A DNA stretch of 64,000 nt from Novosphingobium sp. SG919 (GCF_012932495.1 NZ_JABCNG010000002.1:186001-250000); one strand, 5' to 3'; positions 42,213-52,134 are shown, counted from the stretch's first letter. A program made the numbers and translations. The notes: generated by a model from the sequence alone, not told the origin.

Positions 42213-42716
42213 TCAACTTCTCCCCCGTTCGCCCTGAGCTTGTCGAAGCCCCCACGCAGCCTGTCGCCAGCGCGCCAGCAACCCATCGGCCAGGCTGGCC
42301 GGCACCAGCGCATCGCAGCGGTCCTCGCGCACCACATGGAGCCGCACCGCCACATGCGCGATCACCGTCGCCGCCGTGCGCCCCGGCCCAAAGCCCACGT
42401 CTTCGGCATCGAACACGCCATCGTGCATCAACAGGGCGCGCCAGGCAGCCCCGCGCAAAGTGACCCGCACCAGCCCGCCGCCAATCGCCGTTACCGCGCC
42501 ATGGCCCGCCACCGCAGCGGCCAGGGCGCGGGCATCCACGCCGCTGCCTTCCACCAGCCAGACATTGGGCTCGAACCGCATGGCCCGGCAAACATCGTCG
42601 CCCGCGCTGCATCCCGCCGTCGGCAGGGCAAAGCCCAGGGCCGCCGCCACCGGCCCGGCGCCAGCACCATCCCACAGTTCCAGCGCCAGCACATCGCCTG
42701 CATCGCCAACGATCAT
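42213..42716 (-). CDS. soxG: Sarcosine oxidase gamma subunit
   Basis: A 167-residue SoxG-like protein (IVGDAGDVLALELWDG... MRFEPNVWLVEGSGVDARAL ... VAVRLHVVREDRCDALVPAS), distantly related to the tetrahydrofolate-binding GcvT/YgfZ fold and structural in the heterotetramer. Start ATG 42716 follows the soxA stop by 1 bp; GTG 42725 is an in-frame alternative with overlap. Last gene of soxBDAG. Confidence 0.85.
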   Translation of the reverse strand: MIVGDAGDVLALELWDGAGAGPVAAALGFALPTAGCSAGDDVCRAMRFEPNVWLVEGSGVDARALAAAVAGHGAVTAIGGGLVRVTLRGAAWRALLMHDGVFDAEDVGFGPGRTAATVIAHVAVRLHVVREDRCDALVPASLADGLLARWRQAAWGLRQAQGERGRS

Positions 42717-42717
42717 C

Positions 42718-45597
42718 TCAGTCACGATAGCGCGCCCCTTGCCGATCGTAGAACACCGGATCGCCCACCCGCACCCGCACCGTGGCCCCGCGCGTGGCAG
42801 ACCAAGCCAGCAATTCCTGCCCATGCCGCGAAGCGCCATCGGTCAACAGCGCCAGGCCGATCCACCCCTCGCCCGCAACCCTCGGCGCCGCCGTGGTCAC
42901 ATGGCCCAGCGGCTCCTCTCCCTCGCGCAGCACCAGCATCGCGCCTTCGGGCAGGGCCTGCCCGTCCAGCACGGTCAGCCCCACCAAGTGCCGCCGCCCT
43001 GCGGCCGTGGCCAGGACCGGGCGCTGCAGCGCCTGCCAGCCGACAAATCCGCCCTGCTTTCGCAGCATACCGCCCAGGCCGATATCGGCGGCGGTCACGC
43101 GCCCGTCCACTTCGGCGCCGATCACCACATGGCCCTTTTCCACGCGCAGATGGTCCATGGCATCAAGGCCATAGGCACCGCCACCGGCCGCAACCACCGC
43201 CCGGTGCAGCGCCTGCCACAGCGCGGGCATGTGATGCCCCGGCGCATAGACTTCGAACGCGCGCTCTCCGCTATAGCTCGCCGCCAGCAGCAGCACGTCG
43301 ATCCCGGCGATCTGCCCTTGCGCGCAATGCATATGCGCGGGCGCCGCTGCGCCGGTCAGGCCGGCCAGCACCGCCGCCGCGCGCGGCCCGGCCAGCGCCA
43401 CGGCGCCGTAATGCTCCTGCACATTGACCACGCTCGCTTTCAGCTGCGGGGCCATGACATTGCGCAGCCACGACAAGTGCTGTGCCATGCGGTCCGCCCC
43501 GCCGGTGGAGCTGGTCAGCAGATAGCGCTGCTCGTCCAGGCGCCAGGCGGTGCCATCGTCCATCACCATACCGTCTTCGCGCAGCATCACGGTATAGCGC
43601 CCACGCCCCACCGCCAGCCGCCCGATGGCCGTGGCGCAGGCCATTTCCAGCAGCGCTGCGGCATCCGGCCCGGCCACCTCGAACGTCGCCAGCGTGGATA
43701 CGTCCACGATTCCCGCGCTTTGCCGCACCATCCGCGCCTCGCGCAGGCTGGCCTCGCCCAGGCTTTCGCCCACCTGCGGATAGCTGCGCGGGCGGAACCA
43801 GTATCCCACCGGCTGCCACGCCGCGCCTTGGCGGTCATGCTCCGCGTGCAGGCGCAGCTTGCGCACCGGCCCGGCATGATCGCGCACCGCGGCTCCGGCA
43901 AACACGCCCAGCGTGGTCGGGGTATAAGGCGGGCGAAACGTGGTCAGCCCGGCCTGCGGAATGTCCACCCCCTGCGCCTGCGCCAATCGGCCCAGCGCGG
44001 CCATGTTGCCGGTCTTGCCCTGGTCGGTGCCCATGCCCAGCGTGGTATAACGCTTGAGGTGCTCGACCGAGCGATAGCCCTCGCGCCAGGCCAGATCGAT
44101 ATCGCCGAGCGAAACATCGTTTTGGAAATCGACGAAAGCCTTGCCGCGTATGGTGTCGGGCACCGTCGCCGCTTCGGCCGGCGTGCCCATGCCCAGCGGA
44201 TCGTCCACCGCAAACATGCGCGCATCGCCGCCACCGGCCTGCCAGCCTTGCGCCAGGATCGCGGCCAGGTCATGCCCGCCCGCCGCCGCGCCAATGCTCG
44301 CCTGCGCCTGCCGCGCCGCGCCGGGCACGAAGGCCTGCGTCGCCGCGTCCCAGGCCAGATCGCCGCCCGCCTGCTTGTGCAGATGCGCCACCGGGGTGAA
44401 CCCGCCCGACATCGCCAGCAGATCGGCGGCAAAGCGCTGCTCGCTCCCGCCCACTTGCGCAATCACGGCGCAAAGCCTCTTCCCACGCACCCGCGTGTCG
44501 ATCGGCCGGGCATCGGCCAGCACGGCAAACCGCGCGCGCGCCTGCTCCGCCAACGGGCCAGCAGGCGCGGCGCGGCTGTCCAGCACGGCCACCACCTGCG
44601 CCCCGGCATCGGCCAGGGCAAAGGCGGTGCGATAGCCATCGTCGTTGCTCGTCGCCACCACGGCGCGGCGGCCCGGCACCACGCCATGGCGCCGCACATA
44701 GTGGCGCACCGCCTGCGCCAGCATCACGCCGGGCCGGTCGTTGCCGCCAAAGGCCAGCGGCCGCTCGATCGCGCCGGTCGCCAGGATCACCCGGCCCGCG
44801 CGCACTTTCCACAGGCGCTGGACCGGCGCATCGGCACGCGAGGGCGCCTGCCCCGGCTCGGCCAGCCGCTCCACCACGCTCACCAGATTGCCGTCCCAAT
44901 AGCCGGTCGCCGTGGCGCGCAGCAACACGCGCCCGCCGCCAGCCACGATCCGCGCCACCGCGTCCTGCGCCCACTCCGCCCCGGCCGCACCGTCGATCCG
45001 CAGGTCTTCGCGCAGCAGCGCACCGCCGGCCAGGCGGTCCTGTTCCACCAGCACCACGCGTTGCCTGGCCTGCACCGCCCCCAGCGCCGCGGCCAACCCC
45101 GCCGGCCCGGCGCCCACCACCAGCAGGTCGCAAAACGCGGCGCGATGGTCGAAGGCATCGGGATCGGCCTGTTGCGGCGCCGGGCCAAGCCCCGCCGCCT
45201 TGCGGATGAAGCGTTCGTAAACCATCCAGCGCTTGGGCGGCCCGAAGAACGTCTTGTAATAAAAGCCCGACGGGATCAGCCGCGCAACAAGGCCGTTAAC
45301 CGCGCCCACATCGAACGCCAGGCTGGGCCAGGCATTCTGACTGCGCGCCACAAGGCCCTGATAGACGAACACGTCGGTCGCGCGGGTGTTAGGCTCGGCC
45401 CGCCCGCCTTCACCCACAGTCACCAGCGCCGATGGTTCCTCCACCCCGGCGGCCATGATGCCGCGCGGACGGTGATACTTGAAACTGCGCGCCACCACGG
45501 CCACGCCGTTGTCCAGCAGCGCGGCGGCCAACGTCTGCCCGGCGCGCGCGGTATAGCGCTTGCCGTCAAAGGTGAACTGCACCGTTTCCCCATTCAT
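42718..45597 (-). CDS. soxA: Sarcosine oxidase alpha subunit
   Basis: A 959-residue subunit of heterotetrameric sarcosine oxidase, which demethylates sarcosine to glycine and passes the methylene to tetrahydrofolate. Order: an N-terminal 2Fe-2S-ferredoxin-like domain (FTFDGKRYTARAGQTLAAAL), an NAD-binding dinucleotide fold (LLVVGAGPAGLAAALGAVQA), and a C-terminal GcvT-like folate-binding half (YLLTSSTGGADRMAQHLSWL; WQALHRAV). Length is typical. It starts inside the soxD stop (ATGA). Confidence 0.95.
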   Translation of the reverse strand: MNGETVQFTFDGKRYTARAGQTLAAALLDNGVAVVARSFKYHRPRGIMAAGVEEPSALVTVGEGGRAEPNTRATDVFVYQGLVARSQNAWPSLAFDVGAVNGLVARLIPSGFYYKTFFGPPKRWMVYERFIRKAAGLGPAPQQADPDAFDHRAAFCDLLVVGAGPAGLAAALGAVQARQRVVLVEQDRLAGGALLREDLRIDGAAGAEWAQDAVARIVAGGGRVLLRATATGYWDGNLVSVVERLAEPGQAPSRADAPVQRLWKVRAGRVILATGAIERPLAFGGNDRPGVMLAQAVRHYVRRHGVVPGRRAVVATSNDDGYRTAFALADAGAQVVAVLDSRAAPAGPLAEQARARFAVLADARPIDTRVRGKRLCAVIAQVGGSEQRFAADLLAMSGGFTPVAHLHKQAGGDLAWDAATQAFVPGAARQAQASIGAAAGGHDLAAILAQGWQAGGGDARMFAVDDPLGMGTPAEAATVPDTIRGKAFVDFQNDVSLGDIDLAWREGYRSVEHLKRYTTLGMGTDQGKTGNMAALGRLAQAQGVDIPQAGLTTFRPPYTPTTLGVFAGAAVRDHAGPVRKLRLHAEHDRQGAAWQPVGYWFRPRSYPQVGESLGEASLREARMVRQSAGIVDVSTLATFEVAGPDAAALLEMACATAIGRLAVGRGRYTVMLREDGMVMDDGTAWRLDEQRYLLTSSTGGADRMAQHLSWLRNVMAPQLKASVVNVQEHYGAVALAGPRAAAVLAGLTGAAAPAHMHCAQGQIAGIDVLLLAASYSGERAFEVYAPGHHMPALWQALHRAVVAAGGGAYGLDAMDHLRVEKGHVVIGAEVDGRVTAADIGLGGMLRKQGGFVGWQALQRPVLATAAGRRHLVGLTVLDGQALPEGAMLVLREGEEPLGHVTTAAPRVAGEGWIGLALLTDGASRHGQELLAWSATRGATVRVRVGDPVFYDRQGARYRD

Positions 45598-45857
45598 GGC
45601 AGCACCTGCACGCCCAGGGGCCGCACCGCCACGATGGCATGGCTCATCCGGTCGCGCCGCAGTTCCAGCCAGCCCCGGCAGCCCAAGGTGTGGCGCCAGA
45701 TCTCGTTTTCCTCCCCGCGCGGGTTGGTGCGGGAATAAAGCGCGGCCATGGCCACATCGGGCGCCTGGTCCAGCTGCACCACGCTGTCGCGCGTGCGTTC
45801 ATAGGTGAACTCTTCCTGCGCGCGCGGCCCGCAATGGGGGCAGTGGATCAGCATCAT
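45594..45857 (-). CDS. soxD: Sarcosine oxidase delta subunit
   Basis: An 87-residue zinc-binding subunit: MMLIHCPHCGPRAQEEFTYE, then RTNPRGEENEIWRHTLGCRG. The CPHCG cysteines, with His59 and Cys63 in the HTLGC segment, match the family's zinc site. It lies 15 bp after soxB and overlaps soxA. Confidence 0.94.
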   Translation of the reverse strand: MMLIHCPHCGPRAQEEFTYERTRDSVVQLDQAPDVAMAALYSRTNPRGEENEIWRHTLGCRGWLELRRDRMSHAIVAVRPLGVQVLP

Positions 45858-45872
45858 GGCCTTGCGCTCCCC

Positions 45873-47180
45873 CTAGCGGTGCTGCGGCATCGGGCCGACG
45901 CCCGCTTCGTCGATGGTGCGCCCCTGGGCAAAGCGCGCGAGGTCGAACGGCGCGGCAATCGGGTGCGGCTGCCCGGTGGCGAGGTGATAGGCATAGAGAT
46001 GCCCCGAACCCGGCGTCGCCTTGAACCCGCCATAGCACCAGCCGCCGTTGAGATGCAGGTTGCGCAAGGGCAGGTCCCCGATGATCGGCGAACCATCGAA
46101 ACTCATGTCGGTCACCCCAGACCAGCAGCGCACCATGCGCAAGCGGCTGAGGGCGGGCACCAGCGCAATCGCCTGGGCAATCGCATGTTCCAGCCGCACC
46201 GGCTGGCCGCGCTGGGCATAGCTGGGAAAGCCATCGGGATCGCCCCCGGCCACGATCCCGCCCTTGTCGGATTGCGAGATATAGCAATGCAGCGATTGCG
46301 ACATGATCACCGTGTCGATCATCGGCTTGACCGGCTCGGTCACATAGGCCTGCAAGGTATGGCTCTCGATCGGCAGGCGCACCCCGGCCAAGCCCGCCAC
46401 ATGGCCGCTGTTGCCCGCCACGCAGATCGCCACTTTGCCCGCCGCGATACGCCCCCGCGTGGTTTCGATGCCAGTCACCGCGTCGCCCTCGCGGGTAAAG
46501 CCAATGACTTCGCAATTCTCGATAATGTCCACGCCCAGATTGTCTGCGGCGCGGGCATAGCCCCAGGCCACCGCATCGTGCCGCGCCGTGCCGCCGCGAT
46601 GCTGGATCAGCCCGCCCGCAATCGGCCAGCGCGCCGCGCGCGAAAAATCGAGCAGCGGCACCAGCCGGCGCACCGCGTCCACGCTCATCAATTCGGCGTC
46701 GATGCCCATGGCCCGCAAACTGTCGCCGCGCTCCGCCAGCCGCGTCATGTCGGCATCCGAATGCCCCAGGAACAGCGCCCCGCGCGGGGAAAACATCACG
46801 TTGTAATTCAATTCGTCGGAAAGGCCCTCCCACAGCCGCAGCGAATGCTCCAGCAGCCGCTGCAAGGGCGCCTGGCGATAGTTCGATCGCACGATGGTGG
46901 TGTTGCGCCCGGTGTTGCCGCCGCCGATCCAGCCCTTTTCCACCACCGCCACGCGGCGGATGCCATGCTGGCTGGCAAGGTAATAGGCGGTGGCCAGCCC
47001 ATGCGCCCCGCCGCCGATGATCACCACGTCATAGCTGGGCTTGGGCTCTGCCGCGCGCCAGGCGCGGCCCCAGTGGCGATGCCCGCCCAGCGCGCCGCGC
47101 AACAGCGCCAGCGCGGAATAGCGGCTCTTGGCCGGGAAGTGGGATGCAGTTCCTGTCACAACACCATGCGTAAGGGGCAC
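45873..47180 (-). CDS. soxB: Sarcosine oxidase beta subunit
   Basis: A catalytic flavoprotein of up to 435 residues. The FAD site is SYDVVIIGGGAHGLATAYYL; the segment RGGTARHDAVAWGYARAADN contains the His to which FMN is covalently bound in characterised SoxB proteins. The core start block SRYSALALLRGALGGHRHWG matches family N-termini, but no ATG stands before it. GTG 47180 or the in-frame GTG at 47159 are candidates and neither has a clear ribosome site. First of soxBDAG and divergent from purU. Confidence 0.92.
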   Translation of the reverse strand: MPLTHGVVTGTASHFPAKSRYSALALLRGALGGHRHWGRAWRAAEPKPSYDVVIIGGGAHGLATAYYLASQHGIRRVAVVEKGWIGGGNTGRNTTIVRSNYRQAPLQRLLEHSLRLWEGLSDELNYNVMFSPRGALFLGHSDADMTRLAERGDSLRAMGIDAELMSVDAVRRLVPLLDFSRAARWPIAGGLIQHRGGTARHDAVAWGYARAADNLGVDIIENCEVIGFTREGDAVTGIETTRGRIAAGKVAICVAGNSGHVAGLAGVRLPIESHTLQAYVTEPVKPMIDTVIMSQSLHCYISQSDKGGIVAGGDPDGFPSYAQRGQPVRLEHAIAQAIALVPALSRLRMVRCWSGVTDMSFDGSPIIGDLPLRNLHLNGGWCYGGFKATPGSGHLYAYHLATGQPHPIAAPFDLARFAQGRTIDEAGVGPMPQHR

Positions 47181-47311
47181 GGTGCCACGGCGTCGCGTCT
47201 AAAAATGTCATCCGCGCGGCCGAAAATGTGATTTGCCAAAATCGCGCGCGGACCGGCCTTTGCACGGGCTGAACGCGCGGCACCATCGGCCGCGCCGGGG
47301 GAAACACACGC

Positions 47312-48199
47312 ATGACCGGAATTGTCGATCCCGCCACCGGCGCCACGCCGGGGCACGTGCTGCTGCTGCGCTGCGCCGACCAGCGCGGTATCGTGGCCGC
47401 CGTGGCCGGATTCCTGGCCGAACAGGGCGCCACGATCACCGAATCCAACCACTTCAACGATGGCACCTCGGGCCTCTTCGCCATGCGCACCGCCTTTGCC
47501 GGTGATGGCGTGCCGCTGCCGGATGTGGACCTGCTGCGCCAGCGTTTCGCGCCGATTGCCGCACGCTTTGCCATGGACTGGTCGCTGCACGACATGGCGC
47601 GCCGCCCGCGCCTGTTGCTTGCGGTGTCGAAATTCGGGCACTGCCTGTTCGATCTGCTCCACCGCTGGCGCGCCGGGCTGCTGCCGGTGGACATCGTCGG
47701 CGTCGTTTCCAACCACGATGACATGCGCAGCTTCGTGGAATGGAGCGGCCTTCCCTATCACCACCTGCCGATGAAGCCCGATGGCAAGGCCGCGCAGGAA
47801 GCCCGCTTTGCCGCGCTGATCGACCAGACGGACCCCGATCTCGTCGTGCTGGCGCGCTACATGCAGATCCTTTCGCCCATGCTCTGCGAAAAAGTGGCGG
47901 GGCGCTGCATCAACATTCACCACAGCTTCCTGCCCAGCTTCAAGGGCGCCAAGCCCTATCACCAGGCGCACGAACGCGGCGTGAAGATCATCGGCGCCAC
48001 CGCGCACTATGTGACGACGGACCTGGACGAAGGCCCGATCATCGAACAGGACGTACGCCGCGTCACCCACGTCCACGCGCCGGAAACGCTGGTCGCCCTG
48101 GGCCGCGACGTGGAATGCCAGGTGCTCGCCCGCGCGGTATCCTGGCACATCGAACGCCGCGTGATGGTCAACGGCAACAAGACTATCGTGTTCGGCTGA
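47312..48199 (+). CDS. purU: Formyltetrahydrofolate deformylase
   Basis: A 295-residue enzyme hydrolysing 10-formyl-THF to THF and formate. An N-terminal ACT domain (VLLLRCADQRGIVAAVAGFL ... NHFNDGTSGLFAMR) precedes the formyltransferase-like catalytic domain with INIHHSFLPSFKGAKPYHQA and DLDEGPIIEQD. PurU genes often sit beside sarcosine oxidase, where they regenerate the THF consumed by the demethylation and drain one-carbon units as formate. Divergent from soxB, 131 bp apart. Confidence 0.94.
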   Translation: MTGIVDPATGATPGHVLLLRCADQRGIVAAVAGFLAEQGATITESNHFNDGTSGLFAMRTAFAGDGVPLPDVDLLRQRFAPIAARFAMDWSLHDMARRPRLLLAVSKFGHCLFDLLHRWRAGLLPVDIVGVVSNHDDMRSFVEWSGLPYHHLPMKPDGKAAQEARFAALIDQTDPDLVVLARYMQILSPMLCEKVAGRCINIHHSFLPSFKGAKPYHQAHERGVKIIGATAHYVTTDLDEGPIIEQDVRRVTHVHAPETLVALGRDVECQVLARAVSWHIERRVMVNGNKTIVFG

Positions 48200-48238
48200 A
48201 CAGCTTTATTGTGCAGTGCAGCATTTTCCATGGAAAAC

Positions 48239-48264
48239 CCGGAGAAACCGCAAGGTTTCCCCGG
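48239..48264. terminator. Hairpin between convergent purU and MFS genes
   Basis: CCGGAGAAACC (48239-48249) pairs with GGTTTCCCCGG (48254-48264) with one mismatch and a GCAA tetraloop. Located 40 bp after the purU stop and 36 bp from the convergent MFS stop. No T-run, so termination strength is uncertain. Confidence 0.45.
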
Positions 48265-48299
48265 GGAAATCCGATATCCTATTGCCGTGCATACCTTTT

Positions 48300-49517
48300 T
48301 CAGGCGTTACGTGGCCGCCGTGCCAGCCAGTTGGCAATGCCGCCACCCACGCCCAGCGCCAGGCCCAAGCCGCTCACCCCGGTCCAGCCGGCGCCATGCC
48401 AGGCCAGTGCCGCCAGGGCAGACCCCGCCGCGCCCAGCAGGAACATGCCGCCCATGAAAAGGGTGTTGAGCCGTGCCCGCGCGCCCTGGTCCAGGGCATA
48501 GACGATATGCTGGTGCGAGATCAGCGCGCTCTGCACCGCCAGGTCCAGCACGATGCAGGCCAACGCCAGGCCCACCAATCCCGGAAAGGCCATGGCAATG
48601 GCCCATGCCACCACCATCAGCGCCACGCCCGCCACGATCGTGGCATGGGGCCCGCGCCGGTCGGCCACATGGCCAGCCAGTGGCGCAGCCAGGATGCCCA
48701 CCGCGCCGATCACGCCAAACAGCCCAGCCACGCTCGGCCCTTCGCCCACTTGCGCCAGGCGCAGCGCGAGGATGCTCCAGAACGCGCTGAATGCGGCAAA
48801 CAGCAGGCCCTGCGTGATCGTGGCCAGGCGCAGCGCGCGGTGCGCACGCCACAAGTGCCACAGCGAAGCAAGCAGCTGCGGATAGCGCGGCCCCTGCCCG
48901 GCTGCCGATTTGGGCAGCATCGCGCGCAGGATCGCCGCCGCGATCAGCGCCAGCGGCACGCCAAGCCAGAACATCGCGCGCCAGCCGGCATGCTGGGCCA
49001 CGAACCCGGCCAGCGTGCGGCTGAGCAGGATGCCACACAGCAGCCCCGCCATGACCTTGCCGATCACCGCCCCGCTGCGTTCGGGCGGGGCAAGGTGCGC
49101 GGCAAACGGCACGATCTGCTGCGCCACGGTGGCCAGTGCGCCCAGGAGGAGCGAGGCGCCCAGCAAGAGCGCGGGCGACGGAGCGATCGCGGCCAGGACC
49201 AGCGCCACCGACAGCAGCAGGAATTGCGTGACGATCAGCGCCCGCCGCTCCACCCGGTCGCCAAGCGGCACCAGCAGGAACAGCCCCAGTGCATAGCCGA
49301 GCTGCGTCACCGTGGGCACCAGCGCGGTCAGCGCGCTTGGCATGCTCACCTCGATCAGGCCGAGCATCGGCTGGTTGTAATAGATATTGGCCACGCCAAG
49401 GCCGGTCGTGGCCGCCATCGCCAGAGTCAGGCCCGCGCCCAGCGTGGGACGCGAGGCGGGCGGGAGCGACGGGTGTGCCGGGCGCGGGGGCGCGCCGGCC
49501 AGGATCGTTTCCGACAT
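48300..49517 (-). CDS. MFS transporter (DHA1-type)
   Basis: A 405-residue inner-membrane protein with about twelve spans, starting MSETILAGAPPRPAHPSLPP at ATG 49517 (AGGAAAGAG upstream). The MFS loop is GDRVERRALIVTQFLLLSVA and TM segments such as SRTLAGFVAQHAGWRAMFWL are typical of drug/sugar exporters of the DHA1 group. It follows the LysR gene on the same strand (136 bp) and may be its target. Substrate unknown. Confidence 0.86.
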   Translation of the reverse strand: MSETILAGAPPRPAHPSLPPASRPTLGAGLTLAMAATTGLGVANIYYNQPMLGLIEVSMPSALTALVPTVTQLGYALGLFLLVPLGDRVERRALIVTQFLLLSVALVLAAIAPSPALLLGASLLLGALATVAQQIVPFAAHLAPPERSGAVIGKVMAGLLCGILLSRTLAGFVAQHAGWRAMFWLGVPLALIAAAILRAMLPKSAAGQGPRYPQLLASLWHLWRAHRALRLATITQGLLFAAFSAFWSILALRLAQVGEGPSVAGLFGVIGAVGILAAPLAGHVADRRGPHATIVAGVALMVVAWAIAMAFPGLVGLALACIVLDLAVQSALISHQHIVYALDQGARARLNTLFMGGMFLLGAAGSALAALAWHGAGWTGVSGLGLALGVGGGIANWLARRPRNA

Positions 49518-49653
49518 GATCAGGGCTCTTTCCTGTTGGGCAGACCGAGGGGGAAACGGTTGCTGCCACGCTTGGTTGCCAGCGCTATGCCCCAAGCCCG
49601 CCGCAATGATAATCCACCCATTTTGGCAGTCACCATTGCATATAGCGCAACGC

Positions 49654-50598
49654 TCACCCCGTCAGCCCGCGCTCCCAGTACGGCGGCGTGCCAAACCGCG
49701 CCGCCAGGAAATCCACGAACAGGCGGACTTTGGCCATCCCGCGCCGATCGGGCAGAGTCACGGCATGAATGCCCACGTCGCCCAGCGGCAGCGCGCCGGG
49801 CCGCGCGATATCGGCTTGCCAGCCGCCCAGCACCGCCACCAGGCGCCCGGCTGCGATCTCTTCCCCCACCAGCCAGGTGGGCAGCAGCGCCAGCCCCACC
49901 CCGGCCAGCGCGCCTTCGCGAATGGTGTCGGCATGGTTGGTGCGCAACGGGCCCGTCACCCGCACCCACTGGTGCTGGCCATCGCGGCTCAACCGCCAGC
50001 GCCGCTCGCCATCGGCAAAGGCAAAAGTAAGGCAGGCATGGCTTTCCAGGTCGGCAGGGCTGCCGGGCGTGCCATGGGCGGCAAGATAGGCGGGGCTGGC
50101 GCAGACCACGCGGCGCTGCGGCGCCAGCCGCCGCGCGATCAGGCTGGAGGAATCGAGCACGCCCAGTCGCAGCGCCACATCGATGCGCTGCGCCGCCAGG
50201 TCGAGCACGCTGTCCGTCACGCTCACGTCCAGCGCGATGTCGGGATGGGCGGCCAGGAAGGCTGGCAGCCAGGGCGTCACGTGGAGCCGCGCAAACGTGA
50301 CCGGCAGGCTCACCCTGAGCAGCCCGCGCGCCGCGCCTGCCCCCTCGCGCGCGGCGCGGTTCGCCTCGGCCAACTGGTCCAGGATGGCGCGCGCCTGGGG
50401 GTAATAGGCTTCCCCCGCGCTGGTCAGCGTCACCTGCCGCGTGGTGCGCTGCAAGAGCCGCGTGCCCAGCGCGGCCTCCAGCGCATCGACATGGCGGGTG
50501 AACGAGGATGTCGCCTGCCCCGCCCGGCGCGCGGCCGGGGCAAAGCCGCCCTCGTCCACCACCGCCACAAAGGCACCCAGCGCGGCGAACATGTCCAT
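49654..50598 (-). CDS. LysR-family transcriptional regulator
   Basis: A 314-residue regulator of the common AaeR/DhcR-like clade: MDMFAALGAFVAVVDEGGFA, HTH ARRAGQATSSFTRHVDALEA, effector domain from about residue 90 (GLLRVSLPVTFARLHVTPWL). ATG 50598 sits 22 bp after the fbp stop on the same strand. Residues of the longer frame to 50664 overlap fbp and are not LysR-like. Target is probably the downstream MFS gene. Confidence 0.88.
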   Translation of the reverse strand: MDMFAALGAFVAVVDEGGFAPAARRAGQATSSFTRHVDALEAALGTRLLQRTTRQVTLTSAGEAYYPQARAILDQLAEANRAAREGAGAARGLLRVSLPVTFARLHVTPWLPAFLAAHPDIALDVSVTDSVLDLAAQRIDVALRLGVLDSSSLIARRLAPQRRVVCASPAYLAAHGTPGSPADLESHACLTFAFADGERRWRLSRDGQHQWVRVTGPLRTNHADTIREGALAGVGLALLPTWLVGEEIAAGRLVAVLGGWQADIARPGALPLGDVGIHAVTLPDRRGMAKVRLFVDFLAARFGTPPYWERGLTG

Positions 50599-50620
50599 GG
50601 CGCCGCGCCCTTTTGGGGCC

Positions 50621-51700
50621 TCAGCCCTGGGGTTCGCTGGCCGCGGCCACTTCGGCCGGATCACCCAGGATCACGCCCACCCGCTCGTGCAGGCTGGTGG
50701 GCATCAGGTCGAGAATGCGCGCCGTGCCGTTGCTGGCCGCGCCGCCCGCCTGCTCGATCAGGAACGCCATGGGGTTGGCTTCATAGAGCAGGCGCAGGCG
50801 CGCCTTGCCCGGATTGCGCGAATCCGCCGGATAGAGGAACACCCCGCCGCGCTTGATGATGCGGTGCACGTCGGCCACCATCGAGGCGGGCCAGCGCATG
50901 TTGTAATCCACGCCCAGCGGTCCTTCGGTGCCACAGATGCGTTCTTCGATATACTGCGCGACGTGGGGCGACCACTGGCGGCGTCGCGCCATGTTGACGG
51001 CAAATTCGCGGTTGCCGCGCGGCATCTGCATCGGCCCGTCGGTGAGTCGCCACGAACCGATCTCGCGATCGAGCGTGAATTCATAGACCCCCGTGCCCAC
51101 GGTCAGCACCAGCAGCGTCTGCGGGCCATAGATGGCATAGCCGGCCGCCACCTGCTCCGCACCAGGCTGGAGGAAATCCGCCTCGGTCACGTCGCGCCCG
51201 GCGCAGGCATCGGGCGCGCGCAGCACCGAAAAGATCGTGCCGACCGAAAGGTTCACGTCGATATTGCTCGATCCGTCGATCGGATCGAAGGTCAGCAGGT
51301 ATTCGCCCTTGGGAAAGCGGCCGGGAATGGGATGCAGCGTCTCCATTTCCTCAGAGGCCATGGCAGCCAGCTGCCCGCCCCATTCGTTGGCATCGAGCAG
51401 CAGGTCGTTGGCGATCACGTCCAGCTTCTTCTGCACTTCGCCCTGCACGTTCTCGTTGCCGAGCGAACCCAGCACATCGCCCAGGGCGCCCTTGGAAATG
51501 GCAAAGTTGATCGCCTTGCACGCGCGCGCCACGGTTTCCAGCAAGAGGCGCAGGCCCGCCGGGCACGGCGAATCCGGCCGCCGCTGCTGCTCGATCAGAA
51601 AGCGGGTGAGCGTGACCGGCTGCCCCGATTGCGGATTGGGCGCCGGGGCCGGAGCCGATGCGGCGGGGGCGCTGTCAAGCACCGGGGTCTGGATGGTCAT
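50621..51700 (-). CDS. fbp: Class I fructose-1,6-bisphosphatase
   Basis: A 359-residue gluconeogenic enzyme hydrolysing fructose-1,6-bisphosphate to fructose-6-phosphate. The metal/phosphate site [20 protein letters not shown] is intact, as are [17 protein letters not shown] and the sugar-phosphate site [21 protein letters not shown] nonconserved Ala/Pro-rich stretch precedes the core. GGAGAG is 9 bp before ATG 51700. It is needed for growth on substrates entering below hexose phosphates and, for PTS fructose (fructose-1,6-bisphosphate), to supply fructose-6-phosphate. Confidence 0.95.
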   Translation of the reverse strand: MTIQTPVLDSAPAASAPAPAPNPQSGQPVTLTRFLIEQQRRPDSPCPAGLRLLLETVARACKAINFAISKGALGDVLGSLGNENVQGEVQKKLDVIANDLLLDANEWGGQLAAMASEEMETLHPIPGRFPKGEYLLTFDPIDGSSNIDVNLSVGTIFSVLRAPDACAGRDVTEADFLQPGAEQVAAGYAIYGPQTLLVLTVGTGVYEFTLDREIGSWRLTDGPMQMPRGNREFAVNMARRRQWSPHVAQYIEERICGTEGPLGVDYNMRWPASMVADVHRIIKRGGVFLYPADSRNPGKARLRLLYEANPMAFLIEQAGGAASNGTARILDLMPTSLHERVGVILGDPAEVAAASEPQG

Positions 51701-51891
51701 CGCGCGAATCTCTCCTGCCATGGCCCGCCCGGGCCGTTCGTTCGCCCTTCTCTAAGCCAACAATTGTGCAATTGCGAAGGCCAAAGGGCACTTTTTTGCA
51801 GCGAAAGCCGCACGAGCGTGCGCACATCCGGACAAGCCGGTCCTTGCCCGACGCGGTAAGGTTAGCTATATTCTTAGCCAAGGAGTCTCCC

Positions 51892-52125
51892 ATGGCCCAG
51901 TTTTCCGTGCACGATGCCAAGACCAACCTGTCGCGCCTGATCGCCGATGCGCTGGCTGGTGGGGATGTGGTGATCGCGCGCGGCAATGTGCCGGCCGTGC
52001 GCCTAGTGCCGGTCAACCCGCGGGGGCAACGCCGCTTTGGCGCGCTCCATGGCAAGATTGCCCTGGACGCCGGCTTTCACGATCCTCTGCCGGATGACGA
52101 AATGGCAGGATGGGATCTGGGCTGA
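51892..52125 (+). CDS. Phd/YefM-family antitoxin
   Basis: A 77-residue antitoxin: MAQFSVHDAKTNLSRLIADA, then ALAGGDVVIARGNVPAVRLV, the Phd/YefM DNA-binding fold, with an acidic C-terminus (DPLPDDEMAGWDLG) that should wrap the toxin. AAGGAG at 51880-51885 precedes ATG 51892. Nine bp before the PIN toxin gene; the pair should autoregulate. Confidence 0.92.
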   Translation: MAQFSVHDAKTNLSRLIADALAGGDVVIARGNVPAVRLVPVNPRGQRRFGALHGKIALDAGFHDPLPDDEMAGWDLG

Positions 52126-52134
52126 GATCAGCGC

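Noticed and set aside
42376..45738. 1120-codon open frame on the plus strand
   Set aside because: Antisense to soxA with His/Arg/Pro-rich low-complexity translation; soxA has complete conserved domains.
49289..50856. 489-codon open frame on the plus strand across the LysR gene
   Set aside because: It spans antisense over two genes and an intergenic region; composition typical of a shadow frame.
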